A stretch of 64,000 bases of DNA from positions 124,001-188,000 of the forward strand of contig NZ_SJPE01000001.1 of assembly GCF_004329815.1 (NCBI RefSeq), in the 5' to 3' direction. The notes below the pieces were generated by a model. That model searched no databases. It saw nothing but the letters and a program-made list of their open reading frames with translations, and was not told the DNA's origin. Position numbers and translations under genes: made by a program. Of this stretch, positions 27,583 to 34,628 are shown piece after piece (position 1 is the stretch's first letter; each line of letters begins with the position of its first letter). This DNA is from Flavobacterium silvisoli (GTDB lineage Bacteria > Bacteroidota > Bacteroidia > Flavobacteriales > Flavobacteriaceae).

Positions 27583-28299
27583 TTAATCTTCTGTGCCTCT
27601 TGCCTCTTGTTTCTTGCTTCTTGCTTCTAAAACCTTTCCGCCAACCACTACCACTATTTCTCCTTTGGGTGGCTTGGCCTCAAAATGTTTCAGGACTTCT
27701 TCAGCAGTTCCGCGGATGGTTTCTTCGTGTAGTTTAGATAATTCTCGTGAAACCGAAACAGGTCGGTCAGCACCAAAATACTGAACATACTCAGCTAACG
27801 TCTTTACTAATTTATGAGGCGAAACATAAAAAATCATGGTTCTTGTCTCCTCGGCTAATGCCAAATAACGAGTCTGTCTGCCTTTCTTTTCAGGCAAAAA
27901 CCCTTCAAACACAAAACGGTCATTGGGCAAACCACTATTGACTAAAGCAGGTACAAAAGCGGTAGCACCGGGCAAGCAATCCACTTCAATATTGTTTTCG
28001 ACACAGGCGCGGGTCAACAAAAATCCGGGATCTGAAATGGCCGGCGTTCCTGCATCGCTGATGAGTGCTATGGTTTCTCCGGCCTGTAATCGTTTGATTA
28101 AATTTTCCACTGTTTTATGCTCGTTATGCATGTGGTGGCTGTGCATGTGGGTCGCAATCTCAAAATGCTTGAGCAGTTTACCGCTGGTACGAGTGTCTTC
28201 GGCCAAAATTAAATCGGCTGCTTTCAAAACGGCAATCGCCCTGAATGTCATGTCATCTAAGTTACCTATTGGTGTCGGAACAATGTAAAGCTTCCCCAT
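27583..28299 (-). CDS. rsmI: 16S rRNA (cytidine-1402-2'-O)-methyltransferase
   Basis: SAM-dependent methyltransferase that modifies C1402 of 16S rRNA. I chose the ATG at 28299 (MGKLYIVPTPIGNLDD), 238 residues; the longer frame to 28341 adds 14 residues and overlaps the upstream gene. Family motifs: VPTPIGNLDDMT, LAEDTRTSGKLL, ISDAGTPAISDPG, LPGATAFVPALVNSGL, FEGFLPEKKGR. The last ~17 residues (EARSKKQEARGTED) are encoded by a 7-bp tandem repeat and are not a conserved part of the enzyme. Confidence 0.93.
   Translation of the reverse strand: MGKLYIVPTPIGNLDDMTFRAIAVLKAADLILAEDTRTSGKLLKHFEIATHMHSHHMHNEHKTVENLIKRLQAGETIALISDAGTPAISDPGFLLTRACVENNIEVDCLPGATAFVPALVNSGLPNDRFVFEGFLPEKKGRQTRYLALAEETRTMIFYVSPHKLVKTLAEYVQYFGADRPVSVSRELSKLHEETIRGTAEEVLKHFEAKPPKGEIVVVVGGKVLEARSKKQEARGTED
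27594..27628 (-). repeat. 7-bp tandem repeat inside the 3' end of rsmI
   Basis: On the plus strand: TGCCTCT, TGCCTCT, TGTTTCT, TGCTTCT, TGCTTCT. Because 7 is not a multiple of 3, gain or loss of a unit would change the frame of the C-terminal tail. Confidence 0.65.
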
Positions 28300-28321
28300 T
28301 TTATACTGCATTAGTTCAGTA

Positions 28322-29242
28322 TTATTGGAATTTGTTGGCAATTAATTCCATAAAACGCTCCGCATAATCTTCGTTGCCCTGCCAATTATTGTAATCCGGT
28401 TTTACCATATCATCAATAAAGTTTTTGGCTTCTTCAAACGAATCAAAAGTATTCAACTGCGACAACACACGATTAAAATCTTCGTTGCTTTCATCAAAAA
28501 GATGTTTCACAAATCCAATTCGGTCATTCAGTCCTATGGCAATCGATTTTGTATTTGACTCATGAATAACCGGTGATTTTGGCTCGCTGATTGCTTCAGT
28601 GGCGGATGTTGCAAACAGAGACACGTCATTTGGCTTTACAAAAATCGGGTCTTTGAATTCATCACTCAGGAAATTTTCTACTTTAACTTTTGGGGTATCC
28701 GGTGTTACCTCTGAAGCCGTTTCAGCTGGTACCGTTTCCTCTTCAGCTTCGGGTGCCGGTTCTTCATGGGTTTCTTCTTCCAGCTCAAATATGGGTTGGA
28801 ACGCTAAAGCGGGAGCTTTCTGCTCAGTCGTTTCCGGTTGGGTTTCTTCCGCGGTTTCTTGCTCCGGTGTTGTTTCCGACACCACTTCCGGAGCCGGGGC
28901 TTCTTCTTCCTCTGGAATAATTTCTTCAACCGCCGATTCCGAAGCAGTTGTTATTTCAACCTCAACTGTTGCTTCAGTTTCTTTCTCAGGTTCTGCCGAC
29001 AGGATTTCTGAAACGGGTTCAACCACAGTTTCTTCTAAATGATGGGTTAACTTTTCTTCTAAAACGGCTTCTGCCACATCTGCATTCACCGATTCAAAAT
29101 TGTCCTGATAGAATTTTAAAACCGTTAGTGTTTCGTATAGTTTTTGAGTTTCTTTATACAATTGATCTACTTCCGATTTATTTTTCAGTTTTAAAATTCG
29201 GTGGGCAATGCTGATTAATTCGGCTTCTAATCTTTTTTTCAT
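28322..29242 (-). CDS. hypothetical protein with acidic Glu/Pro/Thr-rich linker
   Basis: 306 residues, function not recognised. Three parts: an N-terminal helical segment (about 1-75, KKRLEAELISIAHRILKLKNKSEVDQL), a very acidic Glu/Val/Thr/Pro-rich linker (about 75-205), and a C-terminal helical domain (about 235-306) with FVKHLFDESNEDFNRVLSQL and EEAKNFIDDMVKPDYNNW. No signal peptide; likely cytosolic. It ends 22 nt before the rsmI start. The conserved ends with a variable linker suggest a scaffold or adaptor, but this is inference. Confidence 0.7.
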   Translation of the reverse strand: MKKRLEAELISIAHRILKLKNKSEVDQLYKETQKLYETLTVLKFYQDNFESVNADVAEAVLEEKLTHHLEETVVEPVSEILSAEPEKETEATVEVEITTASESAVEEIIPEEEEAPAPEVVSETTPEQETAEETQPETTEQKAPALAFQPIFELEEETHEEPAPEAEEETVPAETASEVTPDTPKVKVENFLSDEFKDPIFVKPNDVSLFATSATEAISEPKSPVIHESNTKSIAIGLNDRIGFVKHLFDESNEDFNRVLSQLNTFDSFEEAKNFIDDMVKPDYNNWQGNEDYAERFMELIANKFQ

Positions 29243-29342
29243 ACGTTTTAAAATTATGGTAACTCGGCGTTATTTTTTTTAGTGAGTTCCTTCCCGGTAT
29301 TTTATTTTGCAAAGCGAATAAGGAACCTTGATTAAAATTTTC

Positions 29343-29350
29343 TACATTTG
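29343..29350 (+). promoter_or_regulatory. possible -7 box for tdk
   Basis: TACATTTG, 92 nt before the tdk ATG, implying a leader of about 85 nt. No -33 TTTG at proper spacing was seen. Confidence 0.3.
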
Positions 29351-29441
29351 AATCGACGTAAAAATAGAAAAATTTCAGGTCGGTTTGTTTGCGTTACAAA
29401 GTAACAAAAGTATTCAAATTTTAAAGGTTGAAAATTACAAA

Positions 29442-30077
29442 ATGTTTCTCGAAAATACAGTAAATCATAAAGAACAATTTGGTTGGATTGAAGTCATCTG
29501 CGGTTCGATGTTTTCGGGCAAAACCGAAGAACTCATCCGCCGATTGAAAAGAGCCCAATTTGCCAAACAAAAAGTGGAAATTTTCAAGCCTTCTATCGAC
29601 ATTCGTTATGATGAAGAAATGGTGGTTTCGCACAACAAAAACGAAATTCGCTCTACTCCTGTTCCTGCCGCTGCCAATATCCGTATTTTGGCACAGGGTT
29701 GTGACGTAATCGGCATAGACGAAGCCCAGTTTTTTGATGACGAAATCATAGCGGTTTGCAATGATTTGGCCAATTCGGGAATCAGGGTAATCGTAGCGGG
29801 GCTCGACATGGATTTTAAAGGCAATCCTTTTGGACCAATGCCTGCTCTGATGGCCACAGCCGAATACGTGACCAAAGTACATGCCGTATGTACGAGAACC
29901 GGAAATTTAGCCCATTACAGTTTCAGAAAAACCGATAGCGACAAACTGGTTTTACTGGGTGAAACCGAAGAGTACGAGCCGTTAAGCCGTGCCGCCTACT
30001 ACAAAGCTATGCGTGAAAACATGGAGGTCAAAGACCCAGAACATTTATCCAAAGAAGACCCGAGCGCAGCGAACTGA
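29442..30077 (+). CDS. tdk: thymidine kinase (type II)
   Basis: Phosphorylates thymidine and deoxyuridine in salvage. I chose the ATG at 29442 ([15 protein letters not shown]), 211 residues; a longer frame to 29385 exists. P-loop GSMFSGKT (21-28), catalytic Glu94 in [10 protein letters not shown], and lasso-region residues are present. The zinc-binding Cys pairs of typical type II kinases are incomplete: AVCTRTG keeps one Cys (C150) and the later pair region reads [10 protein letters not shown] with no Cys. murF-alr follows after 23 nt. Confidence 0.93.
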   Translation: MFLENTVNHKEQFGWIEVICGSMFSGKTEELIRRLKRAQFAKQKVEIFKPSIDIRYDEEMVVSHNKNEIRSTPVPAAANIRILAQGCDVIGIDEAQFFDDEIIAVCNDLANSGIRVIVAGLDMDFKGNPFGPMPALMATAEYVTKVHAVCTRTGNLAHYSFRKTDSDKLVLLGETEEYEPLSRAAYYKAMRENMEVKDPEHLSKEDPSAAN

Positions 30078-30100
30078 CGCAGTAATAATTCCTCAACATC

Positions 30101-32545
30101 TTGACACTTACCATTCGAAATATAGTCCCCATCATTAAAGCCAATTGGATTGGACAAAATGATGTAGCGGTTATTGATACCATTTCTATCGACAGCCGTT
30201 CGTTACAAAACAGCGAAAACACCTTGTTCTTTGCTCTGACCGGGCCCAATCATGACGGCCATATTTATATTGAAGAACTTATCCGCAAAGGAGTTCAGTA
30301 CTTTGTGGTGAATTATATTCCGGAAAATGCAGCCGAAAAAGCAAATTTTTTAGTGGTTGAAAACACCTTAGAAGCCCTGCAGAAATTTGCCGCTTACTAC
30401 AGAAGTTTATTCGAATTCCCCATCATAGGCATCACCGGAAGCAACGGAAAAACCATCATCAAAGAATGGTTAAATTTCCTGTTGAGCCCTGATTTTAACA
30501 TCATCCGAAGTCCAAAGAGCTACAACTCCCAAGTGGGCGTGCCTCTGTCCATTTTAGGCATCAACGAGAAACACAATCTCGGCATCTTTGAAGCCGGAAT
30601 TTCGATGACCAATGAAATGGAAAAACTGCAGAAAATCATTCGCCCCACCATTGGTATTTTATCCAATATCGGTTCGGCACACGATGAAGGATTTTCGAGT
30701 GTTGGCGAAAAAATCAAAGAAAAACTAAAACTCTTCTCTTCGGTTAATGTACTGATTTTAAACAAAAACAAAACCATCTGCGCCTTTGTCAACCCAAAAA
30801 TCAAAACCTTCAGCTGGTGTTCTGACGACAAGAGTGCAGATGTATACATTACCAAGAAAAACATAGGTGAGCTCACAGAATTACAAGTCACTTACCGGGA
30901 AGACACTTTCCCGATTACGATTCCGTTTCAGGATCAGGCTTCGGTTGAAAACGCCATTCACTGTATGATGGTGATGCTGTATTTTGGCTACAAACACGAA
31001 GTGATTCAAACCCGAATGGCGCAACTCTATCCCGTAGAAATGCGCTTGAAAGTTAAAAACGGCATTTACAATTGTACCCTGATAGACGACAGCTACAGTT
31101 CCGATTTTCAATCGCTTAAAATTGCTTTAGACTTTTTAGAACATCAGAAACAACACAAGAAAAAAACCCTTATTCTATCCGATATTTTTCAAAGTGGTTT
31201 GAACAATGAAGAATTGTATTCACAAGTTTCCCAATTGATTATTTCCAATAAAATTACCCGTGTTATCGGAATTGGCGAAACGATTTCGCAGTACAAAAAC
31301 AAATTCATCAACGGGATTACGTTTAAAAATGTGGCTGAATTTACCAAAGCCTTTGACAACCTGAATTTTGAAAACGAAACCATTTTAATCAAAGGCGCGC
31401 GCGATTTCCATTTTGAAGAAATCGTGTCGATGCTTGAGGAAAAAACCCATGAAACGGTCCTTGAAATCAATCTCAACGCCATCAGTCACAACCTGAATTT
31501 TTTCAAATCAAAGTTGGCTCCCAAAACCAAAATGATGGTTATGGTAAAGGCTTTTGGTTACGGAAACGGAGGGTTTGAAATTGCCAAATTATTAGAACAC
31601 CACAAGGTAAATTATCTGGGTGTGGCTTTCGCCGATGAAGGAATTTCACTTAAAAGCGCCGGTATTACTGTTCCCATCATGGTTATGAATCCGGAAACAA
31701 CGAGTTTTTCGGCTATCATTCAACACCATTTGGAACCCGAAATTTATTCGATTAAAGGACTGAAAGCCTTTTTAAAAATTGCCGAACAAAAAAAATTGAA
31801 ACACTTCCCGATTCACATCAAAATTGACACCGGCATGCACCGCTTGGGCTTTGAGGAAGAAAACCTTGAGGATTTGATTCAGATTCTGAAAGGCAATGAA
31901 ACGGTACAAATCAAAAGTATTTTGTCGCACATGGCTACCAGTGATGATGTAAAGCACGATGCTTTTGCCAAATCGCAGATTGCTTTGTACGAGCAATTGT
32001 CTACGCGTTTGATGACCGAATTAAACATCAAACCGATTCGACATATTTTGAACACTTCAGGCATCACCAACTATCCCGAGGCACAATACGACATGGTTCG
32101 TTTGGGTATTGGTTTGTATGGTATTTCCAACGATGCCGAAGAACAAAAACAATTGGAAAACGTCGGAACTTTAAAATCGGTAATTTCACAAATCAGAACT
32201 ATAGACGAAGGCGAAAGTGTGGGTTACGGCAGACGATTCGTAGCTGACAAAACAACCCGAATAGCCACCATTCCGATTGGGTATGCCGATGGCATCCGCA
32301 GAAGCTGGGGCAATGGTGTAGGCTATGTAGTCATCAACGGGAAACAAGCCAAAATTGTAGGCAGCGTTTGCATGGACATGCTCATGGCTGACATCACGGA
32401 TATTGATTGTAAAGAAGGCAGCAACGTTATAATTTTTGGCGAAAATCCAACCGTGAATTACATGGCTCAACAACTCGGAACCATCCCGTATGAAATCATG
32501 ACCGGCATATCACAACGGGTCAAACGGGTCTTCTTCCGCGAATAG
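30101..32545 (+). CDS. bifunctional UDP-N-acetylmuramoyl-tripeptide:D-Ala-D-Ala ligase / alanine racemase
   Basis: Fusion of MurF and alanine racemase, a known arrangement in Bacteroidetes. It racemises L-Ala to D-Ala and adds the D-Ala-D-Ala dipeptide to the peptidoglycan precursor. 814 residues from a TTG at 30101; I see no ATG earlier in frame near the domain edge. MurF half (about 1-455): ITGSNGKTI P-loop (K117). Racemase half (about 460-814): PLP lysine K483 in VMVKAFGYG, catalytic Tyr709 in VGYGRRF, and CMDMLMADIT. Probably co-transcribed with tdk (23-nt gap). Confidence 0.92.
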   Translation: MTLTIRNIVPIIKANWIGQNDVAVIDTISIDSRSLQNSENTLFFALTGPNHDGHIYIEELIRKGVQYFVVNYIPENAAEKANFLVVENTLEALQKFAAYYRSLFEFPIIGITGSNGKTIIKEWLNFLLSPDFNIIRSPKSYNSQVGVPLSILGINEKHNLGIFEAGISMTNEMEKLQKIIRPTIGILSNIGSAHDEGFSSVGEKIKEKLKLFSSVNVLILNKNKTICAFVNPKIKTFSWCSDDKSADVYITKKNIGELTELQVTYREDTFPITIPFQDQASVENAIHCMMVMLYFGYKHEVIQTRMAQLYPVEMRLKVKNGIYNCTLIDDSYSSDFQSLKIALDFLEHQKQHKKKTLILSDIFQSGLNNEELYSQVSQLIISNKITRVIGIGETISQYKNKFINGITFKNVAEFTKAFDNLNFENETILIKGARDFHFEEIVSMLEEKTHETVLEINLNAISHNLNFFKSKLAPKTKMMVMVKAFGYGNGGFEIAKLLEHHKVNYLGVAFADEGISLKSAGITVPIMVMNPETTSFSAIIQHHLEPEIYSIKGLKAFLKIAEQKKLKHFPIHIKIDTGMHRLGFEEENLEDLIQILKGNETVQIKSILSHMATSDDVKHDAFAKSQIALYEQLSTRLMTELNIKPIRHILNTSGITNYPEAQYDMVRLGIGLYGISNDAEEQKQLENVGTLKSVISQIRTIDEGESVGYGRRFVADKTTRIATIPIGYADGIRRSWGNGVGYVVINGKQAKIVGSVCMDMLMADITDIDCKEGSNVIIFGENPTVNYMAQQLGTIPYEIMTGISQRVKRVFFRE

Positions 32546-32619
32546 TTGATTCGTTTTTGAGCAAAATGTTAAAATTTTACTTAACTTAGTAACTTATTAA
32601 CCAATTAAACCAAATAATT

Positions 32620-32997
32620 ATGGGAATGATTTCAGAATTTAAAGACTTTATTGCAAAAGGCAATGCAATGGATTTAGCCGTTGGGGTTATCATCGGAGCA
32701 GCCTTTGGTGCTATCGTAAATTCATTAGTATCCGATGTTATTACGCCTGCCTTATTAAATCCTGCGCTAAAAGCGGCTCAGGTTGAGAACTTGGCTGAAC
32801 TGAAGACAGACGGAGGAATACTGTACGGGAAATTTTTAGCGGCCGTAATCAGCTTTCTGGTAATTGCCTTTGTAATTTTTATAATGGTAAAAGCCATCAA
32901 CAGCATGAAGAAAAAAGAAGCAGCAGCACCCGCGGCACCGGCTGGTCCTACGCAGGAAGAATTGCTTACTCAAATCAGAGATTTATTGAAAAAATAA
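32620..32997 (+). CDS. mscL: large-conductance mechanosensitive channel
   Basis: Pentameric inner-membrane safety valve opened by membrane tension. 125 residues, normal for the family. N-terminus EFKDFIAKGNAMDLAVGVIIGAAFGAIV is the gating TM1 with its Gly/Ala spacing; TM2 FLAAVISFLVIAFVIFIMV follows; the C-terminal helix TQEELLTQIRDLLKK forms the cytoplasmic bundle, linked by an Ala/Pro run. Monocistronic with terminator. Confidence 0.95.
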   Translation: MGMISEFKDFIAKGNAMDLAVGVIIGAAFGAIVNSLVSDVITPALLNPALKAAQVENLAELKTDGGILYGKFLAAVISFLVIAFVIFIMVKAINSMKKKEAAAPAAPAGPTQEELLTQIRDLLKK

Positions 32998-33022
32998 TAC
33001 CGCTGCATTATATATTCTAACT

Positions 33023-33057
33023 AAACCGCTTCAATCATGAAGCGGTTTTTCTTTTTT
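33023..33057 (+). terminator. terminator after mscL
   Basis: Stem AAACCGCTTCA / TGAAGCGGTTT with a 3- to 4-nt loop and a T-run. Confidence 0.8.
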
Positions 33058-33064
33058 GATAAAA

Positions 33065-33097
33065 TTGACAAACCAAATGAATTTCTCTATACTTTTG
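33065..33097 (+). promoter_or_regulatory. candidate promoter of asd
   Basis: TTG (33065-33067), 22-nt spacer, TACTTTTG (33090-33097), about 36 nt before the ATG. Confidence 0.45.
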
Positions 33098-33133
33098 TAC
33101 TTCATTTTTTTATAAATCGATAAACATTTAGCT

Positions 33134-34123
33134 ATGAAAGTTGCTGTTGTAGGAGCCACCGGTATGGTTGGCGAGGTAATGCTTCAGGTATTGGCCGAAA
33201 GAAATTTTCCGGTAACCGAATTAATTCCTGTAGCTTCCGAAAAATCTGTGGGAAAAGAAATTGAGTTCAAAGGCAAAAACTACAAAGTAGTGGGATTGCA
33301 AACAGCAGTTGACATGAAAGCCGACATTGCTTTGTTTTCGGCAGGCGGAGAAACCTCTTTAGTCTGGGCACCCAAATTTGCGGAGGCAGGAACAACTGTA
33401 ATCGATAATTCATCGGCTTGGCGAATGGATCCGACCAAGAAGCTAATTGTGCCGGAAATCAACGCACACACTTTGACCAAAGAAGATAAAATCATTGCCA
33501 ACCCGAACTGTTCGACTATTCAAATGGTCATGGTTTTGGCACCGTTACACAAAAAATACAACATCAAGCGAGTGGTTGTTTCTACTTACCAATCCATCAC
33601 AGGAACCGGAGTAAAAGCAGTACAACAATTAGAAAATGAATATGCCGGTATTCAGGGTGAAATGGCATATAAATACCAAATCCACCGCAATGCCATCCCG
33701 CAATGCGACGTTTTTGAAGACAACGGCTATACCAAAGAAGAAATGAAATTGGTGCGCGAAACCAAAAAAATCATAGGCGATGACAATATACATGTAACAG
33801 CTACTGCGGTTCGTGTGCCCATAGTAGGTGGACACAGCGAGGCCGTAAACGTAGAGTTCTCAAATGATTTTGAAGTAAGCGAAGTGCGCAACATGCTGCA
33901 TTACACCAATGGAGTAACCGTTCAGGACAATACTGATACCTACACCTACCCGATGCCGTTGTATGCACAAGGAAAAGACGATGTGTTTGTAGGCAGAATT
34001 CGCCGGGATGAAAGTCAACCCAATACTTTAAACATGTGGATTGTTGCCGACAACCTTAGAAAAGGCGCCGCAACCAATACGGTTCAAATTGCCGAATATT
34101 TGGTAGCTCACCATTTAGTTTAA
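33134..34123 (+). CDS. asd: aspartate-semialdehyde dehydrogenase
   Basis: NADPH-dependent reduction of aspartyl phosphate to the semialdehyde, the step after lysC. 329 residues. Rossmann motif VVGATGMVGEVMLQVL at the N-terminus, catalytic Cys126 in ANPNCSTIQMVM, the substrate segment IVGGHSEAVNVE, and DNLRKGAATNTVQIAE at the C-terminus. Monocistronic, with its own promoter and terminator. Confidence 0.95.
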   Translation: MKVAVVGATGMVGEVMLQVLAERNFPVTELIPVASEKSVGKEIEFKGKNYKVVGLQTAVDMKADIALFSAGGETSLVWAPKFAEAGTTVIDNSSAWRMDPTKKLIVPEINAHTLTKEDKIIANPNCSTIQMVMVLAPLHKKYNIKRVVVSTYQSITGTGVKAVQQLENEYAGIQGEMAYKYQIHRNAIPQCDVFEDNGYTKEEMKLVRETKKIIGDDNIHVTATAVRVPIVGGHSEAVNVEFSNDFEVSEVRNMLHYTNGVTVQDNTDTYTYPMPLYAQGKDDVFVGRIRRDESQPNTLNMWIVADNLRKGAATNTVQIAEYLVAHHLV

Positions 34124-34140
34124 CTATTCAAACCTAACAG

Positions 34141-34192
34141 ACCGCCTGATTTGCAAATCCTAAAATTTGTTAAAATCGGGCGGTTTTTCTTT
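34141..34192 (+). terminator. terminator after asd
   Basis: Long stem ACCGCCTGATTT / AAATCGGGCGGT (one G-T wobble) with an AT-rich loop, followed by TTTTTCTTT. Confidence 0.75.
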
Positions 34193-34202
34193 ATCCGTAC
34201 CT

Positions 34203-34210
34203 TACCTTTG
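34203..34210 (+). promoter_or_regulatory. possible -7 box for the His-rich protein and TonB receptor
   Basis: TACCTTTG ends 5 nt before the ATG at 34216, which would give a leaderless or near-leaderless transcript. No -33 TTTG at the expected distance. Confidence 0.3.
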
Positions 34211-34215
34211 CATCG

Positions 34216-34569
34216 ATGAAGAACAAACGCTCCATAATAAGTCTGTTATTTACCTTTATGGTATTGGGAGCCATTCTGTTGCAATCTTTCCACTCTTTCC
34301 ACCATTTGGAAAAATTCATTTCGGAGCAACACTGTCATCACAAATACGCACACAACCAACCTGAAATTGGTCATGCTCATCATGATTTTGACCATTGTTT
34401 CGTTTGTGAATTTGCCCTGAGCAATTATACCCCGACCCAGTTTTTCATTTTTACATTTAAAAAAGAGGCGGTCCACACTGCTTATACTTTTTGCTATTCC
34501 AAGCAAATTACTCAATCCTTTCGCGGAAGCCTCTTCGCGCTGCGGGCTCCACCCTATTTTATAGTTTAA
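34216..34569 (+). CDS. small His-rich membrane-anchored protein, likely metal-related
   Basis: 117 residues. N-terminal hydrophobic helix (SLLFTFMVLGAILLQSF) as anchor or signal, then a His-dense segment with HCHHKY, HAHHDFDHCFVCEF (a CxxC next to His residues), then a second hydrophobic part and a C-terminal SFRGSLFALRAPPYF. The layout resembles small metal/copper-associated proteins of the DUF2946 type with a terminal RAPP motif, but I claim resemblance only. It ends 59 bp before the TonB receptor, which is probably co-expressed. Confidence 0.6.
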   Translation: MKNKRSIISLLFTFMVLGAILLQSFHSFHHLEKFISEQHCHHKYAHNQPEIGHAHHDFDHCFVCEFALSNYTPTQFFIFTFKKEAVHTAYTFCYSKQITQSFRGSLFALRAPPYFIV

Positions 34570-34628
34570 ATTGTTTTTTGGCCAAAATAATTTTTGGCAT
34601 TCATTCATTTAACTCTAAAACAAAGGAT

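Noticed and set aside
28599..29042. Ser/Val-rich plus-strand ORF opposite the acidic protein
   Set aside because: Composition is the expected antisense of Glu/Pro/Thr codons; no start signals or domains.
30058..30085. GC-rich stretch CGAGCGCAGCGAACTGACGC at the end of tdk as a repeat element
   Set aside because: Too short, partly coding, and without internal symmetry.
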